Below, in pieces: positions 6,904 through 16,600 of a stretch of DNA of 25,068 bases. The first letter of the stretch is position 1. Each line of letters opens with the position of its first letter. The notes under the pieces are model-generated. The model had not been told where the DNA came from. It was given only the letters and a program-made list of their open reading frames with translations, and did not search any database. The position numbers and the translations under genes are program-made. This DNA comes from WS-7 sp036505295 (GTDB lineage: Bacteria; Eisenbacteria; RBG-16-71-46; SZUA-252), in contig DASXTQ010000064.1 in assembly GCA_036505295.1 (NCBI GenBank), positions 1 to 25,068 of the forward strand, written 5' to 3'.

Positions 6904-8201
6904 GAGATGGGCCTCCCTGGCTGGAGCGCGGCCGCGATATCGCGGCGATACTGCATCCCGTCGAAGCGGATCCAGGAGACCGCCTCGTAGGCGGCCTCGC
7001 GTGCCCGCTCCAGCGTGTCGGCGCGCGCGGTGACGCCGAGGACCCGTCCTCCGCTGGTCACGAATCGGCCGGCGCGGCGGTCCACTCCCGCGCAGTAGAA
7101 CCGGATTCCGTGGGGCCGCGCGTGGTTCAAGCCTTCGATCACCTGGCCGGTATGCGGCTCCTTCGGATACCCCGACGCCGCGAGCACGACGCACACAGCG
7201 GCTCCGGCGTAGCGGACAAACGTTTCGTGGCGATCCGGAGGAAGCGAGCCACGGGCGGCGGCGAGGAACAGCGGCAGCGCGTCCTCCTCGAGGAGGGGCA
7301 GGACGACCTGAGCCTCGGGATCGCCGAACCGCGCGTTGATCTCGAGCACCATCGGGCCCGAGGGCGTCAGCATGAGCCCGAAGTAGAGAATCCCCCGGTA
7401 CGGGATGCCGCGGGCACGCAGCTCCGCGAGGAGAGGGTCCACCATCCGGCGTGCGATCGCAATCGCATCCTGCGCGCTCGGGACGCGCGCCGGAGCGCAT
7501 GCGCCCATCCCGCCGGTGTTCGGTCCCGTGTCTCCATCGTATGCTCGCTTGTGGTCGCGCGCGGGAGGAAACAGCATCCACCGTTCCCCGTCCGTGAGGA
7601 CCAGGAGCGACGCCTCCTCACCCTGTAGAAAGTCCTCGATGACGAGGACCCTTCCCGACTCCCCGAGCTCTCCACGCTCCATCCACGCGCTGATGGCTTC
7701 GAACGCCTCCCCCTCGCGCTCGGCGACCACGACCCCCTTACCGGCCGCAAGGCCGTCTGCCTTGAGCACGACCGGATACGTCGCGCCCGCCAGGATCCGC
7801 TTCGCCTCCGCGGCGCTGTGTGCGACACGGTACGGAGCGGTCGGTAGATTCAGCTCTTGCAGCACCTGCTTCGCGAAGCTCTTGCTCGATTCCAGGCGAG
7901 CCGCCGCGCGGACCGGTCCAAGCGCCGGGACAGAAACCTTTGCGAGGGCGTCGGCGAGCCCGATCGCCACCGCCGAGTCGGGCCCGATGACCACGAGGTC
8001 CGGCTTCTCTTTCGCGGCCCATCCGGTGAGCGCCGCCAGATCGGTGGCGCGGATCGGCACACACGTCGCTTCGGTTTCCATCCCGGGGTTTCCGGGAGCG
8101 ACGAAAACAGCCGGGTGTTCCGCGGAATCGTGCAGCGCGCGCACGAGCGCGTGCTCCCGGCCACCGCTGCCGACGACGAGGATCTTGGGGAGCCCGCTCA
8201 C
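6900..8201 (-). CDS. purD: Phosphoribosylamine--glycine ligase (GAR synthetase)
   Basis: This encodes a 433-residue ATP-grasp enzyme that joins glycine to phosphoribosylamine in purine synthesis. The start is a GTG overlapping the gatB stop (GTGA), with an AAGGAG element further upstream. The N-terminal GARS domain opens with KILVVGSGGREHAL and has the APGNPGME segment. The ATP-grasp core shows VVLKADGLAAGKGV, the EDFLQGEEASLLVLTDG segment, the PPARDHKRAYDGDTGPNTGG loop and the EINARFGDPEAQV metal/ATP site. The C-terminal GARS domain ends near residue 425. The length is normal. It is linked by overlaps to gatB before it and purE after it, and downstream glyA could supply glycine. Confidence 0.98.
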   Translation of the reverse strand: MSGLPKILVVGSGGREHALVRALHDSAEHPAVFVAPGNPGMETEATCVPIRATDLAALTGWAAKEKPDLVVIGPDSAVAIGLADALAKVSVPALGPVRAAARLESSKSFAKQVLQELNLPTAPYRVAHSAAEAKRILAGATYPVVLKADGLAAGKGVVVAEREGEAFEAISAWMERGELGESGRVLVIEDFLQGEEASLLVLTDGERWMLFPPARDHKRAYDGDTGPNTGGMGACAPARVPSAQDAIAIARRMVDPLLAELRARGIPYRGILYFGLMLTPSGPMVLEINARFGDPEAQVVLPLLEEDALPLFLAAARGSLPPDRHETFVRYAGAAVCVVLAASGYPKEPHTGQVIEGLNHARPHGIRFYCAGVDRRAGRFVTSGGRVLGVTARADTLERAREAAYEAVSWIRFDGMQYRRDIAAALQPGRPIS

Positions 8202-9694
8202 CCTGCCCCGAGCTCCTTCCGGAGCGCCTCCTGGATCTTCTCCGGATGCGCGCGGCCTCGGGACTGCTTCATGGCCTGCCCGACGAGAAACGCGAAGGTC
8301 CGCTCCTTCCCGGCTCGCACCTCCGCCGCGGGGCCTGGGTTCCCCGCGATCACCTCCCGTGCGAGCGCGCGGAGGGCACCCTCATCGTCGATCGGGAGAA
8401 GGCCGTGAGCCTGGACCAGATCCTCGGGGCCTTCCGGCCGGGTCAGCATCATCTCGAATACCTGCTTTCCGATCTTGCCGGAGATTCGCTCGGTCGCGAT
8501 CATCTTGATGAGATCGCCCAGCCGGTCGGGCCGGATCGGAAACTCCTCGATGGATTGGCCCTGCTTGTTCCGGATGCCGTTCACCTCGGTCATGATCCAA
8601 TTCGAGGCGAGCTTGGGGTTCCCCGAGCGGCGCGCAACCTCTTCGTAGTAGGTCGCGAGCGCGCGGGTCTCGGTCAGGACTTCGGCATCGTACTCGGGGA
8701 TGCCGAAATCACGGGTGAGCCGGTCCCTGAGCTGGTGCGGCAGCTCGGGCAGCTCCAACCTGACCGTCTCGATCCATACCGGATCGAGATCGAGCGGCAG
8801 GAGATCCGGCTCCGGAAAATAGCGGTAATCGTGAGCTTCCTCCTTGCTACGCATCGTCTCGGCGATTCCCTTGTCCGCATTCCAGAGGAGGGTCTCCTGC
8901 ACCACCCGGCCGCCCGAATCCACAATGCGGATTTGACGGTCGGTCTCGAAGGCGATGGCGCGCTCGACATTCCGGAAGGAGTTCATGTTCTTGATCTCCG
9001 CCTTCGTGCCGAACGCGGCCTGCCCTTTGGGCCGGACCGAAACGTTCGCGTCGCAGCGAAGGCTCCCCTCTTCCATGTTTCCATCGCAGACGTCCAAGTA
9101 CATGAGGATCTGCTTGAGCCGGATCAGGTAATCGTAAGCCTCTGTGCCACTTCGGATCTCCGGTTCGGAGACGATCTCGATGAGCGGCACCCCGGACCGG
9201 TTGAGATCGACGCGCGTGGTCGTCACGCCCTCCCGGCCTTCCGGATGAAGCGACTTTCCGGCATCCTCCTCGAGGTGGATCCTCACGAGACCGATCCGCT
9301 TCCAGCCGTCTCCCGAGCGAATATCGATGCCGCCGCCGGTGCAGAGCGGCCGATCGTACTGGGAGATTTGGTAACCCTTGGGGAGGTCCGGGTAGAAATA
9401 GTTCTTCCGGGCGAAGACGCTCCGCTCCGCGACCTGGGCGCCGACCGCCAGGCCGGCCATGACCGCGAACCGCACCGCGCGTTCGTTCAGCACCGGAAGC
9501 ACGCCGGGGAGTCCGAGGCAGACCGGGCAAACCTGCGTGTTGGGTCGCGCGCCGAACTTGGGGCTGCAACAGCAGAAAATCTTCGACTCGGTCCTGAGCT
9601 GGGCGTGGACTTCCAATCCCACGACCGTCTCGTAGCGGTCCTGGCGCGCGCCCGCCCCCGCGGTGGATTGGGTCGCGGGCCCGGTCGCGCTCAT
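8198..9694 (-). CDS. gatB: Asp-tRNA(Asn)/Glu-tRNA(Gln) amidotransferase subunit B
   Basis: This encodes about 498 residues. Two tandem ATGs (9697 and 9694) are possible. The AGGAGG site lies one base before the first and four before the second, so the second is preferred. GatB binds the misacylated tRNA and phosphorylates the side chain before amidation. The N-terminal cradle shows YETVVGLEVHAQL, the cysteine set FCCCSP...CPVCLGLPG (zinc site; Cys42-44, 57 and 60 counted from the first ATG), and ARKNYFYPDLPKGYQISQYD. Mid-protein signatures are LEEDAGKS, DLNRSGVPLIEIVSEP and EIKNMNSFRNVERAI. The C-terminal YqeY-like tRNA-binding tail ends with VGQAMKQSRGRAHP. The length is normal. It follows gatA after a short gap and overlaps purD. 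Confidence 0.98.
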   Translation of the reverse strand: MSATGPATQSTAGAGARQDRYETVVGLEVHAQLRTESKIFCCCSPKFGARPNTQVCPVCLGLPGVLPVLNERAVRFAVMAGLAVGAQVAERSVFARKNYFYPDLPKGYQISQYDRPLCTGGGIDIRSGDGWKRIGLVRIHLEEDAGKSLHPEGREGVTTTRVDLNRSGVPLIEIVSEPEIRSGTEAYDYLIRLKQILMYLDVCDGNMEEGSLRCDANVSVRPKGQAAFGTKAEIKNMNSFRNVERAIAFETDRQIRIVDSGGRVVQETLLWNADKGIAETMRSKEEAHDYRYFPEPDLLPLDLDPVWIETVRLELPELPHQLRDRLTRDFGIPEYDAEVLTETRALATYYEEVARRSGNPKLASNWIMTEVNGIRNKQGQSIEEFPIRPDRLGDLIKMIATERISGKIGKQVFEMMLTRPEGPEDLVQAHGLLPIDDEGALRALAREVIAGNPGPAAEVRAGKERTFAFLVGQAMKQSRGRAHPEKIQEALRKELGAG

Positions 9695-9698
9695 CATG

Positions 9699-9704
9699 CC
9701 TCCT
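9699..9704 (-). promoter_or_regulatory. Shine-Dalgarno deciding the gatB start
   Basis: AGGAGG on the minus strand lies one base before the first and four bases before the second of two tandem ATGs. The spacing favours the second ATG as the gatB start. Confidence 0.6.
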
Positions 9705-9725
9705 CGAGCGGGAGCCTGGTCGGAT

Positions 9726-11207
9726 TCATGATCGGCGCTCGCCCAGGAGTGGCGGCACCCGCGCCGCGTCGGCGTTCTCCGACTCCCAGGCCCGCGCGAC
9801 GCGGAGGAGCGTCGCCTCCTCGAAGGGACGCCCCACGAGCTGGAGCCCGATCGGCAAGTTTGCCTTTGTCAGGGCAGCCGGAAAGGACAGCGCCGGCACC
9901 CCGGCCAGAGAAGCAGGAATCGAGAAGATATCGTTCAAGTACATCGCGAGAGGGTCATCCACCTTCTCGCCGATCTTGAACGGAGGCGTCGGCGTCGTGG
10001 GGAGGAGGATCGCGTCCGCGCGGGTCAGCGCTTGCTCGAAGTCCCTCCGGATGAGCGTGCGCACCTTCATCGCGCGGAGGTAATAGGCGTCGTAGTAGCC
10101 CGCCGAGAGCGCGTAGGTGCCGAGGAGGATCCTTCGCCTCACTTCGCGCCCGAAACCGCGGCCCCGAGTGGCGGCGTACATCGTCTGGAGATCGCCGCTC
10201 TTGGCGCGGAAGCCGTACCGCACGCCGTCATAGCGAGCCAGGTTGCTGGAAGCTTCGGCCGGCGCGATGAGATAATAAGTCGCGATCGAATAGCGCGCGT
10301 GCGGCAAGGTGACGTCGAGGATCTCGGCTCCCTTCTTGGCGAGCGCCTTCGCGACGCGGTCGAGGCAGGAGAGGATTTCAGGATCCACCCCTTCACCGAT
10401 CACATCGCGAGGAATCCCCAAACGGAGCCCCGAAACCCCGCGCTCCAGCTCCTCGAGCGGAACGGCCGCGGCTTCCGCGCGGCTCGTCATGTCTCGCTCG
10501 TCGCGCCCGCAGATGGCGTTGTAGAGCAGCGCCGTGTCGCGCGCGGTTCGCGCGATGGGTCCGATCTGGTCGAGCGAGGAAGCGAACGCCACGAGCCCAT
10601 ACCGCGAGACCGCACCGTAGGTGGGCTTTAAGCCGAATACCCCGCAGAAGGCGGCCGGTTGGCGCACCGATCCTCCGGTATCCGAGCCGAGCGCCAGCGG
10701 CGCCTCCCCGGCGGCGACCGACGCGGCGGATCCACCGCTGGATCCGCCGGGGACCCGCTCCAAGTCCCATGGGTTCTTGGTCGGGAAGTAGGCGGAATTC
10801 TCCGTCGAGGAGCCCATCGCGAACTCATCGCAATTGGTCTTGCCGGTGAAGACAGCCCCCGCCTCACGCAACCGCTCCACGACGTGGGCGTCATAGGGCG
10901 GAAGGTATCCCTCGAGAATCCTGGAGCCGCACGTTGTCGGAACGCCGCGCGTGCAGAGGTTGTCCTTCAGCGCGACCGGGACGCCCGCGAGCGGCGTCAG
11001 CTTTTCTCCGGACGCGATGCGAGCGTCGACCGCCTTCGCCATGGCGAGCGTCCGCTCCCGATCCCGGTGAAGGTACGTGTGAAGCTGTTCCGCGGTCCTG
11101 TCGATCCGGTCGAGAAACGTGCGCGCCACATCCGCCGCGCTTCGTTCCCTGCTCAAGACGGAACGGCCGATCGCTTCGGCCGACTCGAGGACGAGCGCTT
11201 CGCTCAT
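9726..11207 (-). CDS. gatA: Asp-tRNA(Asn)/Glu-tRNA(Gln) amidotransferase subunit A
   Basis: This encodes a 493-residue amidase-signature enzyme that hydrolyses glutamine and passes ammonia to GatB. The Ser-cisSer-Lys triad is complete: Lys81 in PVALKDN, Ser156 in PGGSSGGSAA, and nucleophile Ser180 in GSDTGGSVRQPA. Other GatA signatures are TTCGSRILEGY (91-101), TGKTNCDEFAMGSSTE (121-136), GLKPTYGAVSRYGLVAFASS and the C-terminal ILLPTTPTPPF...IPASLAGVPALSFPA region. The length matches typical GatA. Its ATG overlaps the gatC stop (ATGA), which suggests coupled, roughly equal synthesis of the subunits. A weak AGG lies five bases upstream. Confidence 0.98.
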   Translation of the reverse strand: MSEALVLESAEAIGRSVLSRERSAADVARTFLDRIDRTAEQLHTYLHRDRERTLAMAKAVDARIASGEKLTPLAGVPVALKDNLCTRGVPTTCGSRILEGYLPPYDAHVVERLREAGAVFTGKTNCDEFAMGSSTENSAYFPTKNPWDLERVPGGSSGGSAASVAAGEAPLALGSDTGGSVRQPAAFCGVFGLKPTYGAVSRYGLVAFASSLDQIGPIARTARDTALLYNAICGRDERDMTSRAEAAAVPLEELERGVSGLRLGIPRDVIGEGVDPEILSCLDRVAKALAKKGAEILDVTLPHARYSIATYYLIAPAEASSNLARYDGVRYGFRAKSGDLQTMYAATRGRGFGREVRRRILLGTYALSAGYYDAYYLRAMKVRTLIRRDFEQALTRADAILLPTTPTPPFKIGEKVDDPLAMYLNDIFSIPASLAGVPALSFPAALTKANLPIGLQLVGRPFEEATLLRVARAWESENADAARVPPLLGERRS

Positions 11208-11491
11208 ACGACCTGCGGGACGCGAAAATAGTCGCCGTCTCTGTCGGGAGCCTGAGCCAGCGCCTCGTCGCGGACGTCGGACGGTTTCACGCGGTCCTCA
11301 CGGAGCGGCGGCTTCGAGCCCGAGCCGACCTGGCTGGTCGGCTCGATCCCGCTGACGTCCAGCGCCTGAAGCTGCTCCACGTAGGAGAGGATCGAGGCCA
11401 GCTCCTTGACGAGTCGCGCCTCCTCCGAGGGATCGACCTCGAGTCTCGACAGGGCCGCGACGTCGTGGACGACCTTCGCATCAATCGGCAT
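11204..11491 (-). CDS. gatC: Asp-tRNA(Asn)/Glu-tRNA(Gln) amidotransferase subunit C
   Basis: This encodes a 95-residue protein of typical GatC size that wraps between GatA and GatB and stabilises GatA. The N-terminal helix VVHDVAALSRLEVDPSEEAR is the family signature, followed by a helix with ILSYVEQLQALD and the GIEPTSQV...LREDRVKPSDV linker. The C-terminal DGDYFRVPQVV is the usual YFxVPxV ending. Its ATG lies inside the last codons of the helicase gene (11-base overlap), with GGAG eight bases upstream. Its stop overlaps the gatA start. Confidence 0.97.
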   Translation of the reverse strand: MPIDAKVVHDVAALSRLEVDPSEEARLVKELASILSYVEQLQALDVSGIEPTSQVGSGSKPPLREDRVKPSDVRDEALAQAPDRDGDYFRVPQVV

Positions 11492-13628
11492 GGCTCAGCT
11501 CCGCGAAGGCGGCGAGGATCTTCTTCGTTCCCGCGCGCGGGAATTGGACCGTGAGCTTCGCGCGCTGCCCATGCCCTTCGCACGCCACCACGACGCCCTC
11601 CCCGAACTGGGGGTGGCTCACGCGGACCCCGATGGGATTCGTCCGGACGCCTTCCCCCCCGCCGGAGCGACCCGCCCTGCTTGGCTTCCGCAAGGCGGCC
11701 GTGGAGGCGAGCCAAGGCTGACCCTCCACCCACTCGAGGCAGTCTTCCGGGATCTCGTGGAGGAAACGCGACCCGCCTCCCGAGCCCGAATTCCACGCGC
11801 GCCGGTAGGAGGCGTGGAGGAGGTGGACCCTGAGCTGCGCGCGGGTGAGCGCCACATAGAAGAGCCGCCGCTCTTCCTCGACCTGCGCGGGATTGTCGAT
11901 CGACGACACGTGGGGGAGAAGGCCCTCCTCGAGCCCCACCACGAAGACGACCGGGAATTCGAGCCCCTTCGCGGAGTGGATCGTCATGAGATTCACCGTA
12001 TCCCCCTCGTCGTTCCAGAGGTCCACGTCGGTCAAGAGCGCCACTTCGGCGAGGAAACCGTCGACGGAAGGGTCCTCCGCGCGTCTCAAGTAGGACTCCG
12101 CGCTCGCGATCAGCTCATCGACGTTCTCGATCCGCTCCCGGGCTTCTACCAGATTCTCCTCGGCCAGGTACTCTCGGTAACGAATCTTCGCCACCAGCTC
12201 GGCCAAGCACGCGGGTGGGGAGAGCGTCACCATGGGCCTGAGCGCCGCGAAGAGGTGGGCCACGCCGGCCAGTCTCTTCGCCGCCGAGGGCCCGGCCGCG
12301 GCGCTGAGTTCCGGGTGCTCGAGCGCGTCCGGGATCGTGAGCCCGCGCTCCTCCGCGAACGTCCGCAGCCGGTCCAGCGTGGTTCGCCCGATACCTCGAG
12401 GCGGCACGTTCAGGATCCTGAACCACGAGATGGAGTCGCGCGGCTGAACGAGCGCGCGCAGGTAGGCGATGATGTCCTTGACCTCGCGCCGCTCGTAGAA
12501 GGAGACCCCGCCCGTGAGCTGGTAGGGAATGCCCGACCGGCGCAGCGCGTTCTCGACCGCGCGCGACTGGGCGTTCGTGCGGTAGAGCACCACGAAGTCG
12601 CGGTTCTTGAGCGAGAGCTCGCGACGCGTCTCCAAGAGGAGCGATACCATCCGCTCCCCTTCCGACTCTTCGTCCTCGGCAAGGTGCACGCGGATGGGCT
12701 CTCCGCGAGCGTTCTCGGTCCAAAGCTCCTTTTCCTTCCGGGCGGCGTTGTGCCGGACTACCCCGTTCGCCGCGCGCAGGATCGTCTGGGTGGACCGGTA
12801 GTTCTGGGTCAGCCGGAGCACCGTCGCCTCCGGGAACGACTTCTCGAATGACAGGATGTTTCCCACATCGGCGCCGCGCCAGCCGTAGATCGACTGGTCG
12901 TCATCCCCCACCACGCTCAGGTTCCGATGGGTCCGCGACAGGCTCTCGATCAGCCGGAATTGGATCGCGTTCGTGTCCTGATACTCGTCCACGAGCACGT
13001 GAAGGAAGCGCGTCGCGTAGGCGCGATGGATCTCCGTGTCGAGCTCGAACAGGCGGACGGTATGTCCGATCAGGTCGTCGAAGTCCATCGCCCCGCGGTC
13101 CCGGAGCGCCTTTTGATAGCCGGCGTAGACCAAGGCGAGCTTCCGGTCGATCGTCGTGAACGCCGTCTTCTGGAACTCCTCAGGTCCCACGCCCTCGTTC
13201 TTGAGGCCGGAAATGCGCCCGCCCGCGGCGGCGGGGGTCAAGCTCCGGTCCTCGGGACCCGGCCCGTGCAACAGCTCCCGCAAGAGGGCGCGCTGATCGT
13301 CGGTGTCGTAGATCACGAAATTCTTGGGATACCCGAGGAGCTCGGCGTGGCGGCGCAGGATGCGCACGCACGTGGCGTGAAACGTGCCGAGCCACACGCC
13401 CAGGTCTTCACGCCCGAGGAGCGTCTGGGCGCGCGCCTTCATTTCGCGGGCCGCCTTGTTGGTGAACGTGAAGGCGAGAATCGAGCCCTGAGGTATGCCG
13501 CGATCGCGCACGAGATGGGCGATCCGCCCCGTCAGGACCCGCGTCTTTCCGCTCCCGGCGCCCGCGAGGATCAGGAGCGGACCGCCGGGATGCTCGACCG
13601 CCTGGCGCTGCACGGAGTTGAGATCCAC
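11481..13628 (-). CDS. pcrA: UvrD/PcrA-type ATP-dependent DNA helicase
   Basis: This encodes a 715-residue superfamily 1A 3'-5' helicase for DNA repair and conflict resolution. All motifs are present: N-terminal Q-motif (LNSVQRQAVEH), Walker A AGAGSGKT (22-29), FTNKAAREMKAR, Walker B VDEYQDTN, GDDDQSIYGWRGAD, LTQNYRST, motif V TIHSAKGLEFPVVFVVGLEEG and motif VI EEERRLFYVALTRA. The C-terminal GVRVSHPQFGEGVVV segment is the PcrA/UvrD Tudor-like tail that binds RNA polymerase in known members. The start is a GTG with AGGAG four bases upstream; that site overlaps the TAG stop of the tamB-like gene. Its 3' end overlaps gatC. PcrA is favoured over UvrD because of the tail and the gat neighbourhood, but the two are not cleanly separable. 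Confidence 0.96.
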   Translation of the reverse strand: MDLNSVQRQAVEHPGGPLLILAGAGSGKTRVLTGRIAHLVRDRGIPQGSILAFTFTNKAAREMKARAQTLLGREDLGVWLGTFHATCVRILRRHAELLGYPKNFVIYDTDDQRALLRELLHGPGPEDRSLTPAAAGGRISGLKNEGVGPEEFQKTAFTTIDRKLALVYAGYQKALRDRGAMDFDDLIGHTVRLFELDTEIHRAYATRFLHVLVDEYQDTNAIQFRLIESLSRTHRNLSVVGDDDQSIYGWRGADVGNILSFEKSFPEATVLRLTQNYRSTQTILRAANGVVRHNAARKEKELWTENARGEPIRVHLAEDEESEGERMVSLLLETRRELSLKNRDFVVLYRTNAQSRAVENALRRSGIPYQLTGGVSFYERREVKDIIAYLRALVQPRDSISWFRILNVPPRGIGRTTLDRLRTFAEERGLTIPDALEHPELSAAAGPSAAKRLAGVAHLFAALRPMVTLSPPACLAELVAKIRYREYLAEENLVEARERIENVDELIASAESYLRRAEDPSVDGFLAEVALLTDVDLWNDEGDTVNLMTIHSAKGLEFPVVFVVGLEEGLLPHVSSIDNPAQVEEERRLFYVALTRAQLRVHLLHASYRRAWNSGSGGGSRFLHEIPEDCLEWVEGQPWLASTAALRKPSRAGRSGGGEGVRTNPIGVRVSHPQFGEGVVVACEGHGQRAKLTVQFPRAGTKKILAAFAELSHAD

Positions 13629-13630
13629 GG

Positions 13631-13637
13631 CTCTCCT
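13631..13637 (-). promoter_or_regulatory. Shine-Dalgarno of pcrA overlapping the tamB stop
   Basis: The minus strand reads TAGGAGAG just before the GTG start at 13628. The TAG is the stop codon of the tamB-like gene, so termination of one gene happens on the ribosome binding site of the next. This fits translational coupling. Confidence 0.65.
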
Positions 13638-16600
13638 AGTACTCGAGTCTTACCTTGAGATCGAGGTTGTACTGTTGCTGGGGAACGTTTTGGCCGGTCC
13701 CGCCCAACGGCGCGCTGAGCGGTTTTCCGCGGATCTGCTCCCCTCGAAGCAGAAGATGCCGCGTCACCCGGTACTCGGCGCTCAGGCTCTGGGTCTCCTC
13801 CGACGTACCGGAGAAGTTGCGAGAATACTTAACATAGAGTTCCGGGGTCACGTACTTTCCGACCCCAAGCAAGCCGATCGGGTTTCCGGTCGGATTGGGG
13901 CCGGTCGCCGTCCCCGATTTCAGGTCGATTGTGTCGATGAAGCCCACATCCGCCAGCCAGCGTTCCGCGTTACGGAAGAGGTAATTCCGGACGGGAAGGG
14001 TGGCGTCGGGACCCGCGGACGGCGCCAACCCCTCCGTGGCGCTCACCTCTTCTCCCGCAGAGCTGAACTGCCCGATCGTGATCACCTTCCAGAGATACGC
14101 CTCGCTGTGCCCGCCGTCGTCGTGCAGGTGCACCTTGAGCTGACTGGCCCGGCCCGAGAGTGTCTGATAGATCACCCTGGTCTCATTGCCCACGCCCGCC
14201 AGGGTCGTCTGCGCTTCGATGGATATGTCGGGGTCGATCCGATCCAGCGTGGTGAAGCTGATGGTGCCGCTCACGATGCGGAACTCGCTCGAGTACATGT
14301 AATACTTCCCCCTCACGTCGAGGGATCCCAGGATCAGGTCGCGAAGTCCTTCGTTTCGGAGCGTGAGCTGTCCGTTCATGAGCTCGACTTCCGTATCGAG
14401 ATTCCGGTACCAGAGGTTGCGCGGCACGTCGATCACGATGTCGTAAAGAAGCGGGGTCGGCAGGTCCGGCTCCTCTCGGGACCGGCTCAGATCCATCGTC
14501 AACTCACCCCGGGACAACATCGCCGGGGCCACGCTCGTGATGCGGGGCACTTCCCCGCCCTGGGGATTGCTCGCGTCACGCACCAGAAAGTCGCCGCTGA
14601 ACCGGAACAGGTAAGTCTCCCGATCGGTGGCGGTGAACTCGGTCGCGTGAAGATGAAATTCGTAGTCGCCCCAGCGCCGCCCTTCCGCGGTTTGCCAGTA
14701 GCCGGAACCGCTCAGGCGCCCCCGCTTCCCCTCGCGTCCGGCGATCCGGGTCACATTGATCCGGTGCTCGTCGAACGTAGCATCCACCTCGAGCCCATCC
14801 ACCACCTCGTCCCGTCCCGCGACCCGGAGGATCCCATCCACCAGCTTCAGCGAGCCTTTGATGACGGGCCGGGACGGCGTTCCCTCGACGTCGGCGATCA
14901 CGTTGAGCTTGCCGGCGCTCGCCGCAAGCTCCGGGACAAAAAGCGCCGCGACGCCGAAGTCGGCGTTCGCCATGCGAAGCTTGAATGCCATGGGCTGGTC
15001 CCGGAGCAATCGGCGCCCTCCGTATAGGGCTAGATCGATCGGAACAAAGCCCTCCAGGTGGGATTGAGCGCCGGCCCGGGTGAAATCGAGGCGCGAGATG
15101 GTGAGCCTTCGGTGGGCGTAGCTTCCCGAAAACTCCGCCGAGTCAGCCTCCACACCATGGAGCGCGAGCGCCGAGCCGCGGGCCTCCAGCTCGAGGATGG
15201 GCTCGGCGGCACTCCCCGTCACCCGCACCTTCGCCGTCGTGATGCCTCGGAGCGAGCGCAGGCTGGTATCCATCGGGGCGAAGGTCGTCATATCCAGCGA
15301 TTCCGCCGTCCCTGCGAGCGCCAGATCCACGCGCGAGGTCCACGAATGGTCCCCGCGGCTCAGCGCGTGGATCCAATCTTGAAACTTGAGGCGCGGCCTT
15401 GCCGAGCCCGCGAGCGAAGCCTGTCCGCGGCCGGCGACCCACTTGATCTCCGATACGGAAAGGGCTCCGGGTGCGTAGCTCAAGCTCATCGTGAGCGAGT
15501 CCCCGCTCACGCCCCCGAGGCGGGGGCGGGCGACATGAAGGTTCGCCTGAAGTTCGGGATCCGCGAGCGGACCTGCCAAGAGCAGGTCCCCCTCCACGAT
15601 TCCGCGCGGTGCGTTCGGAGACTCACCGGGACCGATCACGTGGCTCAGGTCGATGCCTTGCAGAGTGGCGCGCGCGTCTACGCGGCTCGCACTGAGCCAC
15701 GCCGACCCCGCGATGTCGAGTCTGCCTGGGTCCATCGCCAGCGTGAGGTGCGAAATCTGAAGTTTGTCCCCGGCAAGAGAAGCCTCGACCGGTCCTTGGC
15801 TCTTCCATTCGCGGGCTCCGACGGCGACCGTGAGCGAATCGAGCGTCGCGACGGCGGTCTTTCCTTGGAAGCGCACGTCGCCGTGCAGCGAGAGCGTCGT
15901 GTCCCCCGATGTCTCCCGGAACCGCTCGATCACGATCTTGTCGGTTATGGTGAGCGTGGAGACCACGTCGCCGAGCGGTCGGTCCCCGGCCCGAAGCCTG
16001 GCGACCGCCAGTTCCGCGACCGCCGAGGGCGGAGAACCCAGGCGCCCCCGGGAGGTGAGCCGCAGAGAATCGAATGCCATCCCGTTCGAGAGGCGACCGG
16101 AGGTGATGATCCCCCGCATCTGGAAGTCGGGTGCGTTTGACCTTCCCCGGATCGACCCCGTGATGTGCGCCTGCCCCGCCTCCATCGCGACCGGTTTCAG
16201 TAGGGAGTCCATGGCGCCAAGGTCGCGTACCACCGCCTCGAACGAGAATGCGAGCGTGGTATCCGGAGCGATCCTGCCGGAGCCCAGGAGTCTTGCCCCC
16301 GGGGTGTCGACCCACGCCGTGTCGACGCTCACGTCCCCTCGCTGTCCCAACCGAGCGCTGACCACGCCGCGATCGATGTCGAGGCGACCCAGCTTTCCTT
16401 GGCGGAGATCGAGACCGATGCTCGCGATGGGATATGGCTTTGCTCGAATCGCCCGGACCCGGGCGGTGCCGTTCAAGAGTCCGTGTGGCGTGTTCGCGGG
16501 CAGCCGCCACCAGGGGAGAAGCGCGGGATCCACGTTCTTGAGACGCGCTTCCGCCGTGAGAACACCACGCGTCTCAATCACCGCGTCCCCGGAGACCTCC

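Noticed and set aside
6904..7581. Upstream extension of the purE frame suggesting a fused N-terminal domain
   Set aside because: The extra sequence lies wholly within purD, is low-complexity Arg/Pro/Gly, and a good ATG with Shine-Dalgarno starts purE at 6903.
8246..9979. Long plus-strand open frame opposite gatB and the end of gatA
   Set aside because: It is antisense to clearly conserved genes, its translation is Arg/Pro/Ala-rich with no family motif, and such frames are common in GC-rich DNA.
11406..12851. Plus-strand open frame opposite gatC and the helicase
   Set aside because: It is antisense to the pcrA motifs and has no plausible protein features of its own.
13495..15027. Long plus-strand open frame opposite tamB
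   Set aside because: It is a shadow of the tamB-like reading frame with no recognisable domain and no ribosome binding site.
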